From assembly GCF_000337495.1 (NCBI RefSeq), contig NZ_AOIS01000067.1, forward strand, positions 81,688 through 145,687: 64,000 nucleotides of DNA. The letters are read 5' to 3'. Shown here piece by piece: positions 42,415-52,075 of this stretch. Source of the stretch: Haloterrigena salina JCM 13891 (GTDB lineage Archaea > Halobacteriota > Halobacteria > Halobacteriales > Natrialbaceae). Under the pieces are notes generated by a model. It saw only the letters and a program-made list of their open reading frames with translations, was not told the DNA's origin and did no database searches. The translations under genes were made by a program, and so were the position numbers. Position 1 is the first letter of the stretch, and each line of letters starts with the position of its first letter.

Positions 42415-42458
42415 CGGTGGGTCCTCCGTGTTCCATTTCGACCAATGACCCCTCTCAC

Positions 42459-42496
42459 CGAAGAACCAGGCGCTCAATACTACGATCGACGGTCGC
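42459..42496 (-). promoter_or_regulatory. bipartite promoter motif of the 42414 gene
   Basis: On the minus strand GCGACCG (42496-42490), ten bases, TATTGAG (42479-42473), then GGTTCTTCG (42467-42459). The downstream part is nearly identical to the curlin-like promoter, where GCGACCGTCG, TATTGAG and GGTTCTTCG are also found in the same order and spacing. Confidence 0.6.
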
Positions 42497-42752
42497 CGAG
42501 GAGGGCTAATTATTTAGCGTCCCGTCCGGGTCTCTACCACCGAACGGTCTCGGACAGAGAATGGATCGAACGCTCTGTACCTACCGATTCGGTTCGGCTT
42601 CGACTGTGATTGTCGACGTACTGAATATATTTGTATTCAGCACGGTTCTATCAACATCCTCGAGGGAGTGTAGCGACTGAGGGGTTCCATTCCACGCAGA
42701 AACAGTGTCCGTTCGACCATAGCTTCCGCAGGCATCTGTATTGCGTAAGCCT

Positions 42753-42765
42753 CGGCGAGTCCACT
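42753..42765. other. partial att-like copy of the tRNA-Ala 3' end
   Basis: CGGCGAGTCCACT matches the 25341-25353 copy over 13 bases, preceded by CT instead of CC. If real, it would be the far end of an element inserted at tRNA-Ala, spanning about 17.5 kb. A 13-base match is weak evidence by itself. Confidence 0.3.
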
Positions 42766-42814
42766 TCTACTTCACTCCAATTACATGGTGCCGGTGGCGT
42801 GCGATTTTGATACA

Positions 42815-43369
42815 CTATCGTCCAATCTCTAAGTCGAACTCGACAGTAACGACATCGTTGCTAAAATTAGTTGGTGGGGATGCCTCTCCGAGATTCGAAT
42901 TGTCCAACAGTAGGCGGTAGGACCCCTCTGTGACCGTGCCGCTGACTGTCGTTCCAGCGCTCTCAAACGCACTGAGTGCCGACTTGTACGAAAACCGGTC
43001 CTCGTTAGTAAAGTACGTGTACTCGGATTCGTCCATGAAAATGACGTCGATCTCCGGTCCCTCGCGAACGATGAAATCGTACTCGATGAACCCGCTGCCA
43101 TCGAAATCGAACTCGTAATAGATCCATTCGTCTTCCTCGATTTTTCGGGTATCTGACTTCGTTTCTTTTTGACTCAAGTCGGGGTCGTTGGGATAGTCGT
43201 CGTTCGCATCTAGAATACCGTCGTCGTCGGCATCCGAATTTGCCGACCCGCTAGTTTCATCAGTTCCGTTACTATCAGCAGTTTCATCGCTACTAAGACA
43301 TCCCGCGACCCCGCTGAGACCGATGGCGCTCATCCCTAATACCGCCCTTCGTGAATAGTCCATATTCAT
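42815..43369 (-). CDS. low-GC lipoprotein with Asp-rich calcium-type motif
   Basis: A 184-residue putative lipoprotein. The signal (DYSRRAVLGMSAIGLSGVAGC) has a Tat-like RR and a lipobox Cys. A Ser/Thr/Asp linker then leads to DADDDGILDANDDYPNDPD, a thrombospondin-type-3-like calcium-binding motif. The C-terminal half is beta-rich (WIYYEFDFDGSGFIEYDFIVREG..). Codons are A/T-shifted relative to the core genes. No homologue family is claimed. The adjoining 43370-43707 stretch is also AT-rich and holds no gene. Confidence 0.75.
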   Translation of the reverse strand: MNMDYSRRAVLGMSAIGLSGVAGCLSSDETADSNGTDETSGSANSDADDDGILDANDDYPNDPDLSQKETKSDTRKIEEDEWIYYEFDFDGSGFIEYDFIVREGPEIDVIFMDESEYTYFTNEDRFSYKSALSAFESAGTTVSGTVTEGSYRLLLDNSNLGEASPPTNFSNDVVTVEFDLEIGR

Positions 43370-43707
43370 GCGGAGAAGCAGGTAGTAATGTGCTTTGTGA
43401 AATAATTCTTCACATGAACGATACCATATGTGCGAATTAAATTCAAGTAAAGTTGAATATATCCGAGTGCGATACTGAAACGTCGTCAGAATAGCTTGGG
43501 TTCAATTCTGAGCGAAGAGTTCAAATCCCGAACAGACGCGACAGTGAGTCTGAGCCGTCGCTCCCGGCCTGGATCCGAGAACCCCGGCCCTATCGTCCGC
43601 CGTCGACAGACGGTCGTTTTCCGTGAGACGTATCGATCGGTCGCGACCGTCTCATCCGATGCAACCGAATAGAGTGCCCGCCGCATGGTGCCGGAGGAAA
43701 TCAACTG
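43370..43707. other. 338-bp gap, no gene seen
   Basis: The left 100 bases are AT-rich (AAATAATTCTTCAC and GAATTAAATTCAAG) and probably contain the promoter of the lipoprotein gene. The rest is GC-rich and has no convincing frame. Confidence 0.4.
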
Positions 43708-45078
43708 CTAGCTCGAGGCGGCGACACCGGAACCGTCCGCTACCGACGGGCCAGACTCGCTGATGCGCACCCGTCTGATACGCGTATCGTCGACGCGTTC
43801 GACGGTCAGTTCGGCGCCGTCGTAGGCGAACGTCTCGCCGGGCTCGACCAGTCGACCGGCGCGGTTGAAGACGAAGCCGGCGATCGTTTCGAACTCCTCG
43901 CCCTCGGGGAACTCGACGCCGGTGACGTCGTTGACGTCCTCGACGTTCACCTCGCCGTCGACGCGGACGGTTCGCTCGTCGACGGTCTCGATCGGTTCCG
44001 CCTCCTGGGTGTCGAGGATCTCGCCGACGACCGCCTCGACGATGTCCTCGGTGGTAACGATCCCCTCCGTCGTCCCGAACTCGTCGATGACGACGACCTG
44101 CTCGACGCGCTCGCGGCGCATCTCGCGGAACAACTCGTCGATCTGCTTGCTCTCCGGGACGTGCAGCGTCTCCTCGACGCGGGCCTCGAGCGAGCCGTCG
44201 TCGGTCGACTCGCGATCACCGACGAGGTCGCCGAGCGCGACGATCCCGACGACGGTATCGAGATCGCCGTCGTAGACCGGCAGGCGGGTGTGGCCGCTTT
44301 CGACGCAGTTCGCGACGGCCTCGTCGACGGTCGCTTCGCGAGCGACGGCGGTGACGTCCAATCGCGGCGTCATCACCTCCTTCGCGATGGTGTCATTGAA
44401 CCGGAACACGCGCTGGAGCATCTCGCGTTCGTCGGCCTCGATGACCCCCTCGCTCTCGCCGGTCCGGATCAGCTCCCGGATCTCCTCGCGGGTGACGTAT
44501 GACTCCTCGACGGCCGTGCCGCCGGTCAGCCGGTTGACCACCCGGGTCAGCGCGTCGAACGTGACCACGAGTGGGAACAGCGCGTACTCGGAGTATTTGA
44601 GCGGGCGAGCGACCGAGAGCGCCCACGATTCGGTGTTCTCGATGGCGTAGGACTTCGGGGCGCTCTCGCCGAACAGCAGGACGACGGCCGTCACGCCGAA
44701 CGTCGCCGCCAGCATCGCCCGCCCCTGGCTCGTGTACATCGCGAACAGGCCCGTCGCGATCGAGGACATCGCGATGTTGACGAGGTTGTTCCCGACGAGG
44801 ATCGTCACCAGCAGGCGGTGGGGATCGTCCTTCAGCGCCTGGACGGTCTCGGCGCCGGGCGCCCCATCCTCGACGAGCGCCTCGATTCGGTGGTGGGCCA
44901 GCGAGAACATCGCGATTTCCGCCGAGGAGAAAAACCCCGACAGGACCAGCAACACCAGCAGCGCCGCGACGCCGGCGGCGGCCACGAGGGTCGTCGACGG
45001 CTCGAGACCGACGGCTCCCGATGCGGCTATCGGGCGAACGATGTCGGTCAGCACCGCGGTCGCCTCGAGGCCGGACAT
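43708..45078 (-). CDS. CNNM/CBS/CorC-HlyC domain membrane protein
   Basis: A 456-residue integral membrane protein. The first about 190 residues form a DUF21/CNNM domain with three or four helices and the motif LLVTILVGNNLVNIAMSS. Two CBS repeats follow (VMTPRLDVTAVAREATVDEAV and FREMRRERVEQVVVIDEFGTTEGIVTTEDI), then a CorC_HlyC domain (VDGEVNVEDVNDVTG..EFETIAGFV). The family is linked to magnesium or cobalt homeostasis and is often labelled hemolysin-like. The stop of the ABC transporter ATPase gene is not overlapping; both read on the minus strand. Confidence 0.92.
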   Translation of the reverse strand: MSGLEATAVLTDIVRPIAASGAVGLEPSTTLVAAAGVAALLVLLVLSGFFSSAEIAMFSLAHHRIEALVEDGAPGAETVQALKDDPHRLLVTILVGNNLVNIAMSSIATGLFAMYTSQGRAMLAATFGVTAVVLLFGESAPKSYAIENTESWALSVARPLKYSEYALFPLVVTFDALTRVVNRLTGGTAVEESYVTREEIRELIRTGESEGVIEADEREMLQRVFRFNDTIAKEVMTPRLDVTAVAREATVDEAVANCVESGHTRLPVYDGDLDTVVGIVALGDLVGDRESTDDGSLEARVEETLHVPESKQIDELFREMRRERVEQVVVIDEFGTTEGIVTTEDIVEAVVGEILDTQEAEPIETVDERTVRVDGEVNVEDVNDVTGVEFPEGEEFETIAGFVFNRAGRLVEPGETFAYDGAELTVERVDDTRIRRVRISESGPSVADGSGVAASS

Positions 45079-45083
45079 ACTAC

Positions 45084-47189
45084 TCAGTCACCCACCGAGT
45101 CGGTGTTCGCCGAGGCCGGGAACTCGTCGTCATCCAGTGCGGTCGCTTCCGACGCGGTCGGATCGGCCTCGCTCTCCGGGAAGTAACACGCCGCCCGGTG
45201 GCGCTCGTCGCCGGTCTCGTCGATGGCCGGTTCGGCCTCCCGGCACGACTCCTGGGCCTTCGGACAGCGCGGGGCGAACGCGCAGCCGGAGGGGAGGTCG
45301 ACCGGGTCCGGCGGCTCGCCGTCGAGCAGGACGCGAGTCCGATCCGCGGTCGGATCCTTCTCGGGCGCGGCCGACAGCAGCGACGCGGTGTACGGATGTT
45401 CGGGTTGGGCCGCGACGCGGTCGACGTCGCCCTCCTCGATGATCCGCCCGAGGTACATGATGGCCAGCCGATCCGAGACCTGAACCAGGCTCGCGAGGTC
45501 GTGAGAGATGTAGACGATTCCGATGTCCTCGGCGTCGGCCAGCCCGCGCAGCAGATTCAGAAGGTTGACCTTCAGCGAGACGTCCAGCATCGACGCCGGC
45601 TCGTCGCAGATCAGGAAGTCGGGATCCAACACGAGCGCCTTGGCGACCGCCACGCGCTGGCGCTGCCCGCCGGAGAGCTCGTGGGGGTAGCTATCGAGGA
45701 ACTTCTCGGCGGGGGTCAGTCCGACCTTCTCTAACGTCTCGACGATTGCCTGTTCCTTCTCGTCGGTGCGGTAGTCGTGGATCGTCAGCGGCTCGCCGAC
45801 GAGCTTGCGAACGGTCTGGCGCGGATTCAGCGAGTCGAAGGGGTCCTGGAAGATGATCTGGACCTTCCGTCGGAACTCCTGGAGGTTGCCGTCCCGGTAG
45901 TACTCGTAGGTTTCGCCGTCGAATGTCAGGTCGCCGCCGGTCGGCTCCTCGAGGAGGGCCATCGTCTCGCCGAGCGTCGACTTCCCGCAGCCGGACTCGC
46001 CGGCGACGCCGAGCACCTCCGAGCGCCGGACCGACAGCGAGACGCCGTCGACCGCCTTCACGTGGTCGGGGTCCTCGCCCCGGAGCTTGTCCAGCAGCGG
46101 CTGGCTCTGCTCGTAGTGCTTCTCGAGGGCGTCGGTTTCGAGGATGACCTCGCCACGACTGGAGTCGGCGTCGCCCTCGTCGGGGATGCCCCACGTCTCC
46201 GGCTCGACGGCGTCCCGGCGCAGCTGAGCCGCCTCCTTGACGCGGTGGCAGGCCGAGCGGTGGTTCCGATTGGGGAGGTCGACCAGATCGGGATGGGATT
46301 CTCCGCACTCGTCGGTAGCGAACGGACACCGGTCCCGGAAGACGCACGCGGTCGGCTCCCGGTTCAGGTTCGGCGGCGAGCCAGGGATTGCGACGGGATC
46401 CTCGTCCTCCTCGTCGATCTCCGGGAAGGAGTTCTTCAGCCCCATCGTGTAGGGGTTGGTCGGGTTGACGAGCACGTTGTCGACGCTGCCCTGTTCCATC
46501 ACTTTCCCGCCGTAGAGGATCGACAACTCGTCGCAGGTCTCGGCGATGACGCCGATCTCGTGGGTGATCAGCAGTAGCGAGCTGTCCATTCGCTCTTGAA
46601 TCTCGAGGATCTTGTCGATGATCTTGTCTTGGACGATAACGTCCAGCCCGGTCGTCGGCTCGTCGGCGATGATGAGGTCGGGCTCGAGGGCCAGGGCCAT
46701 CGCGATGGTGACCCGCTGGCGCATCCCGCCGGAGAACTCGTGTGGATAGTCGTCGATCCGATCGGGGTCGAGGCCGACGATCTCGAACAGTTCGCGGACG
46801 CGGTCGCGCGCCTTCGCGTCCGTGACGTTGCGATGGGTGTGGATCGCCTGCGCGATCTGGTCGCCGGTCGACATCACGGGATCGAGCGAGTCCATCGCGC
46901 TCTGGGGGATGTAGGCGATGTCCTCCCAGAGGACGTCCCGGCGCTCGGCCTCCGAGAGGGAGGTGAGGTCCGTTCCGTTGAACTCGATCGTCCCGCTCTC
47001 GACGGTGCCGTTGCCGGGGAGCAGCCCCAGTAGCGCCTCCGCGACGGTGGACTTCCCGGAGCCGGACTCGCCGGCGAGGCCGTAGTTGACGCCCTCGTCG
47101 ATACGAAAGGAGACGTCGTTGACGGCGTGGACTGGTTCGTCGTCTGTCGCGTACGTGACTTTCAGGTTTTCGACGTTGAGTAGCGTCAT
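45084..47189 (-). CDS. fused double ATP-binding protein of peptide ABC transporter (DppD-DppF)
   Basis: A 701-residue protein with two complete ABC domains in one chain, equal to DppD and DppF/OppD and OppF. First: Walker [10 protein letters not shown], signature FSGGMRQRV, Walker [13 protein letters not shown]. Second: [18 protein letters not shown] and [12 protein letters not shown]. Each is followed by a C-terminal oligopeptide-type Cys cluster ([14 protein letters not shown] and [14 protein letters not shown]), which may bind an iron-sulfur or zinc site. It overlaps the DppC-type permease gene by four bases and completes an operon of binding protein, two permeases and this ATPase. Confidence 0.95.
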   Translation of the reverse strand: MTLLNVENLKVTYATDDEPVHAVNDVSFRIDEGVNYGLAGESGSGKSTVAEALLGLLPGNGTVESGTIEFNGTDLTSLSEAERRDVLWEDIAYIPQSAMDSLDPVMSTGDQIAQAIHTHRNVTDAKARDRVRELFEIVGLDPDRIDDYPHEFSGGMRQRVTIAMALALEPDLIIADEPTTGLDVIVQDKIIDKILEIQERMDSSLLLITHEIGVIAETCDELSILYGGKVMEQGSVDNVLVNPTNPYTMGLKNSFPEIDEEDEDPVAIPGSPPNLNREPTACVFRDRCPFATDECGESHPDLVDLPNRNHRSACHRVKEAAQLRRDAVEPETWGIPDEGDADSSRGEVILETDALEKHYEQSQPLLDKLRGEDPDHVKAVDGVSLSVRRSEVLGVAGESGCGKSTLGETMALLEEPTGGDLTFDGETYEYYRDGNLQEFRRKVQIIFQDPFDSLNPRQTVRKLVGEPLTIHDYRTDEKEQAIVETLEKVGLTPAEKFLDSYPHELSGGQRQRVAVAKALVLDPDFLICDEPASMLDVSLKVNLLNLLRGLADAEDIGIVYISHDLASLVQVSDRLAIMYLGRIIEEGDVDRVAAQPEHPYTASLLSAAPEKDPTADRTRVLLDGEPPDPVDLPSGCAFAPRCPKAQESCREAEPAIDETGDERHRAACYFPESEADPTASEATALDDDEFPASANTDSVGD

Positions 47190-48106
47190 TGGTCGGTCTG
47201 GATTTCGGGGTTGATGACTTCCTCGTAGGCGCGGCCGATGAGGAACACCGAGGTGGTTATCGCGGCGATACCGATCGCGGGCGGGAGCACCCACCACCAC
47301 GCGACGCGCATGTTGCCCGACGCGAACACCTGCCGGAGCATCCGGCCCCAGCTGGTCATCGTCGGGTCGCCGAAGCCGAGGAAGGCGAGGCTCGCCTGCG
47401 CGGCGATCGCCCAGGCGACGCCGTAGGCGGTGTAGAGGAACCCGATCGGCAGGACGTTCGGCGCGACGTGGTACAGCATCGTCCGCAGGTCGCTCGCGCC
47501 GCTGGCTCGAGCGGACTTGACGAAGGTCCGCTCGCGGACCGAGAGCACCTCCGAGCGGACGACCCGCGCCGGCATCTTCCAGAGGAAGGCGGCGATGATC
47601 GCCGTAATCAGCCAGATGTTCGGCGTCATGAACGTCAGCAGCAGCAACGCCATGGGCATGAACGGCAGCGAGAACGTCAGGTCGGTCAGCCGCATCAGGA
47701 GTTCGTCGACCCAGCCGCCGTAGTAGCCGCTGACGACGCCGACGGTGAAGCCGAGCGCGCCCGTTCCCAGCCCGCCGAACAGGCCAACGATGAGCGTCGG
47801 CCGCGCGCCGGCGAGGAACTGACTGAGCACGTCCTTCCCGTAGGCCGTCGTTCCGAAGAACGCGTCCACGCTCGGGGCGGCGAGCCGGAGTACGGAGCCG
47901 CCGTCGCCGCGAACGGTGTGTTCGATCGGGTCGTGGGGGGCCAGGTACGGCCCGAACAGCCCGAGGAAGACGAACGCCCCGACGACGAGCATGCCGGCGA
48001 AGGCCATCGGGTCCCGTCGCAGAAACGCGAACTGGTCGCGGACGGTCGTCCACAGTGCGTCGACGCGCTTGTACAACTCCGCCTTGGGTTTCGTTTCGGT
48101 GCTCAT
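47186..48106 (-). CDS. peptide-type ABC permease (DppC-like)
   Basis: A 306-residue inner-membrane permease with about six helices. The binding-protein-dependent transport EAA loop is visible near GASDLRTMLYHVAPNVLPIG (G in the EAA-G motif), and the N-terminus (FLRRDPMAFAGMLVVGAFVFLGLFGPYLAPHDP) is typical of DppC/OppC. It overlaps the DppB-type gene upstream and the ATPase gene downstream by four bases each, so translation is coupled. Confidence 0.94.
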   Translation of the reverse strand: MSTETKPKAELYKRVDALWTTVRDQFAFLRRDPMAFAGMLVVGAFVFLGLFGPYLAPHDPIEHTVRGDGGSVLRLAAPSVDAFFGTTAYGKDVLSQFLAGARPTLIVGLFGGLGTGALGFTVGVVSGYYGGWVDELLMRLTDLTFSLPFMPMALLLLTFMTPNIWLITAIIAAFLWKMPARVVRSEVLSVRERTFVKSARASGASDLRTMLYHVAPNVLPIGFLYTAYGVAWAIAAQASLAFLGFGDPTMTSWGRMLRQVFASGNMRVAWWWVLPPAIGIAAITTSVFLIGRAYEEVINPEIQTDQ

Positions 48107-49098
48107 GCGGATCCACCTCCGCTCGTCGAGACGGTCGGATCGAAGTACGCGTAGAGGACGTCCGCAAGCAGATTCGCCAGGATAACCGCCAGCGCCATAA
48201 TGAAGACCGCGGCCTGGACCAGCGGGTAGTCCTGTTGCTGGATGGCCAAGACGAGTTCGCGGCCGATACCGGGCCAGCTGAAGACCACCTCGAGCAGGAT
48301 CAGGCCCTGGAAGATCATCCCTAGTCGCAGCGTGAAGTAGGTCAGGATGGGAAGCATCGAGTTCCGACCCGCGCGGGCCAGTTGCTCCATCTCGGTGAGT
48401 CCCTTCGCCCGGTGGAGCTTGAGGAACTCCGAGCCGCGCTTCTCGACGACGCCGTTGCGGGCCAGCAGCAGGAAGTCGCCGCTGTAGTAGAGGACGGCGA
48501 CGGTGAACGGAAGGATGTAGTGATGGAGGAAGTCGAGCGAGGCGAACGTCTCGATGTAGCCGTCCGGCGTCGCCCGGATCGATCGCATTCCGAGCGCGGG
48601 GACGATCTCCAGGTTGTACGCGAAGACGATGATGAAGAAGATCGCCGTGATGAAGACGGGCGTCGAGCGCAGCAGCGTCGTCGAGACGATGCTGAACTTC
48701 TCGAGGCGGCTCCCGCGGTTCCAGCCGGCGTACATCCCCAGGAGCGAACTCAGGATCGCCGTGGTCACCAGCGCGGGCACCAGCAGGATCAGCGAGTTGA
48801 TCAGCCGCGGCTCGAGGACGTCCCAGACCGGCTGGCTCCGCAGGATGGAGTAGCCGAACTGGAAGGTCAGCAGGCTCCCGAGGTAGTTGACGTACTGGAC
48901 CCAGATCGACTGGTCGAGGCCGTACATCGCCCGGATCTCGTCGATCTGTTCCTGATTGAGGTTCCCCGAGGTGACGAGCGCCTCGAAGGGGCTCCCCGGC
49001 AGCAGCCGCAGGACGACGAAGATGACGGAGACCGCGATCAGCGTCAGCAGGACCGAAATCGCGAGCCGCTTGAGCAGGAACCGCTGGAATTTGCTCAT
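48103..49098 (-). CDS. peptide-type ABC permease (DppB-like)
   Basis: A 331-residue permease beginning MSKFQRFLLKRLAISVLLTL. It has six hydrophobic segments and the EAA-type loop (KLHRAKGLTEMEQLARAGRNSMLPI). The motif RLLPGSPFEAL is conserved in DppB/OppB. A GTG two codons earlier is possible. It overlaps the DppC-like gene by four bases and follows the binding-protein gene after a 190-base spacer, in which no gene was seen. Confidence 0.94.
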   Translation of the reverse strand: MSKFQRFLLKRLAISVLLTLIAVSVIFVVLRLLPGSPFEALVTSGNLNQEQIDEIRAMYGLDQSIWVQYVNYLGSLLTFQFGYSILRSQPVWDVLEPRLINSLILLVPALVTTAILSSLLGMYAGWNRGSRLEKFSIVSTTLLRSTPVFITAIFFIIVFAYNLEIVPALGMRSIRATPDGYIETFASLDFLHHYILPFTVAVLYYSGDFLLLARNGVVEKRGSEFLKLHRAKGLTEMEQLARAGRNSMLPILTYFTLRLGMIFQGLILLEVVFSWPGIGRELVLAIQQQDYPLVQAAVFIMALAVILANLLADVLYAYFDPTVSTSGGGSA

Positions 49099-49288
49099 CG
49101 GCACTCACCCGCGGTATCGCGCTCGGTCGCCGACAGCGTCGTTACACCGGCCGCGTCGTCGCACTCGAGGGACGTGCGCTCGGCTCGAGCGGCGGCGCGG
49201 TCGGGGTGTCGGTTCGCCTCGAATCGGGTCCGGTCCCGCGGCGGGCGCGGGCGTCGGTCGGTGGTGTGGTACATTGGGTTCTGGCTGC

Positions 49289-51193
49289 TCATGAGAAGTC
49301 GGGCTGGCCGAGTTCCGTGCGGCGTTTGTTGGTGTTCTCGGGCTGGAGTCGTTCGACGAACGCGCCCCACGCCTCGCCGTTGGGGAACCGAAGGTTGCCG
49401 TCGTCGTCCCAGGTGTAGCCCGCTCGCTCGAGGACGGTTCGCGCTTCGTCGACGTCGTAGCTGTAGTCGGTCGTATCGGGGTTGTGCCACTGGGTGAGCG
49501 ACGAGATCAGGTTCTCTCCGGACGGGACCGTCGCCTGGCCGTGGAGGAAGTCCTCGACGAACCCCTCCGAGTCGACCGCCTTCGCCAGCGCGACGCGAAA
49601 CTCCTTGTCCCGGATCGGCGGACAGGAGAACATGAGCTTCGCGTTCAGCGGCGCGTAGCTACCGACGGACATCTTCTCGATCCCGTCGGTGTCGGCCGCC
49701 CGGTCGGCCTGCAGGGTCGAGAGCGTCGTCCCGATGGCGTCGATCGACCCGCTCTGGAGCGAGCCGATCAGCGCGTCGACGTTGCTCACGTTGATCCAGA
49801 TAACGTTCTCGACGCCGGGGCCGCGTTCGGCCTGGTCGCCCAGCGCGTCGGCCCGCCAGTCATCGTCGAACATCCAGTGACCCTCGTTGCGCGTAGCCTC
49901 GAATCGGGTGCCCTGCTCCCAGTCTTCGAACTGGAAGGGACCAGTGCCGACGGGGGCCTCCGGATTGTGCTGGGACGGGTTGTCGACGTCCTCCCACCGG
50001 TGTTTCGGGAGGATCACGCTCCGGACGACCCGCTGGGTCATGAACGAGGCGTCGGGGTTCGACAGATTGAACCGGACCTCGTGATCGCCGAGTACCTCGA
50101 CGGACTCGATCGGGTCGTAGAACGGCACCTGGCTCGTCGAAGAGTACTCCTCGTAGAGTTCGACGGTGAACTTCACGTCCTCGGCGGAGAACGCCTCGCC
50201 GTCGTGCCACTCGACTTCGCGGAGCGTGAGTTCGACGGTCGTATCGTCGACGAAATCGCCGCCGGTCGCCAGTGCGGGGACCACGTCCAGATCGGGCGTC
50301 GCGTCGAATAACCCGTCGTAGATGAACGTGAGTCGATTGGCCTCCGCGCCGCCGGCGGCCCACGGCAGGTTCAGCGAGTTCATCGACGTGGTGACGCCCT
50401 TGACGTAGGTCCGGTTGTCCGTCTCGGGCTGGAGGTTGACCTCCGTCCAGACGAACGAGTCCATCGTCGGGCCGTTGCCCGGCGTTTCGACGTAGCCGCT
50501 CCACCGCTCCGTGTTCACCGCCGTGATGATGTTCGGGTACAGCGTGATGAGCGCCCCGACGTCTTCGGCGAACAGTTCCTGTGCGCGGTCGACGAGTTCC
50601 TCGCGCTTCTCGCGATCGGTCGTCTGGGCCTGTTCCGTCAGCACCTCCTGTAACTCGGGGTTGTAGTAATTGTCGTAGTTCGAAAGCGATCCCTCGGTTG
50701 CGCGCATCAACAGCGGGTTCGGATCGAGTCCCCGCTGCGGGTCGGGCCCGTGCGTGCTCATCGAGATTATCGCCTCGAGTCCGCGCGTTTCCCAGCTCTG
50801 GGCGTACAGCTGATTCAGCGGACGGTCGTTGAGTTCGACGGCGATCCCGAGATCGTCGAGCCCCCGCTTGACCATCAACGCGTGTTCGCGCATCCACGGG
50901 TCGTCCTCGCTCGAGAACTCGACGGGGAACCGATCGAGCACCGCGCCCGCCGTCGCGCTGTAATCAAGCGGCGGCGAGTCGGCGTCGATCGTCTCCCACT
51001 CGCGCCAGTACTGCGTCTCGACCGTTTCCGGCACCCCGTCAGGCGCGTCCGGCTCGAGGCTGGTGCCGCGACTGCCGCTACAGCCCGCGAGCACGCTCGT
51101 CCCGAGCGCCGCGGCGGCCGTGGCAACGTAGCCGCGTCGCGTGAGTCGGGCACCACCCTCGGAGCCCGGTTTGTCATGATTTTCTTTGGTCAT
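49289..51193 (-). CDS. Tat lipoprotein substrate-binding protein of the peptide ABC operon, permuted domain order
   Basis: A 634-residue SBP_bac_5-class binding protein. The signal is ARLTRRGYVATAAAALGTSVLAGC with acylated Cys38. The order of family blocks is unusual: the C-terminal-type block (VEFSSEDDPWMREHALMVKRGLDDLGIAVELNDR then NYDNYYNPELQEVLTEQAQTTDREKREELVD) is at residues about 70-215; the usual N-terminal block (FIYDGLFDATPDLDVVPALATG, LREVEWHDGEAFSAEDVKF, VGTGPFQFEDWEQGTRFEATRN) comes later, and the protein ends at DVDEARTVLERAGY. The same arrangement occurs in the orphan protein at 31508. It is the first gene of the transporter operon. Confidence 0.88.
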   Translation of the reverse strand: MTKENHDKPGSEGGARLTRRGYVATAAAALGTSVLAGCSGSRGTSLEPDAPDGVPETVETQYWREWETIDADSPPLDYSATAGAVLDRFPVEFSSEDDPWMREHALMVKRGLDDLGIAVELNDRPLNQLYAQSWETRGLEAIISMSTHGPDPQRGLDPNPLLMRATEGSLSNYDNYYNPELQEVLTEQAQTTDREKREELVDRAQELFAEDVGALITLYPNIITAVNTERWSGYVETPGNGPTMDSFVWTEVNLQPETDNRTYVKGVTTSMNSLNLPWAAGGAEANRLTFIYDGLFDATPDLDVVPALATGGDFVDDTTVELTLREVEWHDGEAFSAEDVKFTVELYEEYSSTSQVPFYDPIESVEVLGDHEVRFNLSNPDASFMTQRVVRSVILPKHRWEDVDNPSQHNPEAPVGTGPFQFEDWEQGTRFEATRNEGHWMFDDDWRADALGDQAERGPGVENVIWINVSNVDALIGSLQSGSIDAIGTTLSTLQADRAADTDGIEKMSVGSYAPLNAKLMFSCPPIRDKEFRVALAKAVDSEGFVEDFLHGQATVPSGENLISSLTQWHNPDTTDYSYDVDEARTVLERAGYTWDDDGNLRFPNGEAWGAFVERLQPENTNKRRTELGQPDFS

Positions 51194-51317
51194 CCACCCC
51201 CACGTTACGGAGTGACTAGGTTCGGTTTACTCCCTATCGGCGTCGATAGCTATCGTTCTTTAAGTCAGGGTGGCTGTTTTCCGGCAATATGTAGCTCTGG
51301 CGACACTCGAGTCGCCG

Positions 51318-51968
51318 TCACTCTCGCGGACCGTAGATGAGTTCGAGGAGGGTTCGCTCCGCGGTCCGCAGTCGTTCGCTCGCCGTCGACTGTGCGATCT
51401 CGAGTTCGTCGGCGAGTTCCGTCGCCGACGTCTCTCGCGGGATGTCGAAGTAGCCGTTCTCGTAGGCCGTCTCGAGGACCGCCAACTGCTCGTCGGTGAG
51501 CTTCGAGACGAGGACTTCGGTCAATCGTCCGCTGTCGAGTGGTTCGCCGGGGTCCTCGTTCTGGGTGACCGACAGCAGTTCGAACTCGCCGAGGGTCTCC
51601 TGGACCTCGTCGGCCATCGCCCGGAACTGATCCCAGTCGCGGGTCGTCACTACGGCCTCGAAATCGTCGTTCTGAAGGACGATCCGGTTCGGAATCGCTT
51701 CCTGTCGCAGGACGAGACTCAAGATGAACGGGTACGATTCGGTGGCCAGGATCGTCAGCCGACGGATCTCGAGGTCGTCCGACGCGGTCGGGATCTCGCT
51801 GTCGTAGAACAGCGATACGCCGGAAATCTCCTCGGCGACGGCGTCCGGAGCGAAGGCAGCGTTCGACGTGACGGTCAGAGATTCGATCCATGTGCCGTCT
51901 TCGACGTAGAACGCGTTGTCGAGTTCGATGCTCCGGACGTCGTCCAGCTCCCGCTGGAGCTTTGCCAT
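51318..51968 (-). CDS. BAT-type HTH_10 transcription regulator
   Basis: A 216-residue regulator with an N-terminal BAT-like sensory region (AKLQRELDDVRSIELDNAFYVEDG) and a C-terminal HTH_10 domain: LTDEQLAVLETAYENGYFDIPRETSATELADELEIAQSTASERLRTAERTLLELIY. ATG 51968 was chosen; a GTG immediately upstream is possible. It is on the same strand upstream of the ABC transporter binding-protein gene, so it may control that operon. This link is inferred. Confidence 0.9.
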   Translation of the reverse strand: MAKLQRELDDVRSIELDNAFYVEDGTWIESLTVTSNAAFAPDAVAEEISGVSLFYDSEIPTASDDLEIRRLTILATESYPFILSLVLRQEAIPNRIVLQNDDFEAVVTTRDWDQFRAMADEVQETLGEFELLSVTQNEDPGEPLDSGRLTEVLVSKLTDEQLAVLETAYENGYFDIPRETSATELADELEIAQSTASERLRTAERTLLELIYGPRE

Positions 51969-52075
51969 CACGCCCGTCGGTGCCGTCGTAAACTCGATGC
52001 GTAGAATTGGCGACCCTCCCTACGGGGAAGAGTCCGACCCGTTCATATATACCTCACGCTTATCGCGATCGGTTG

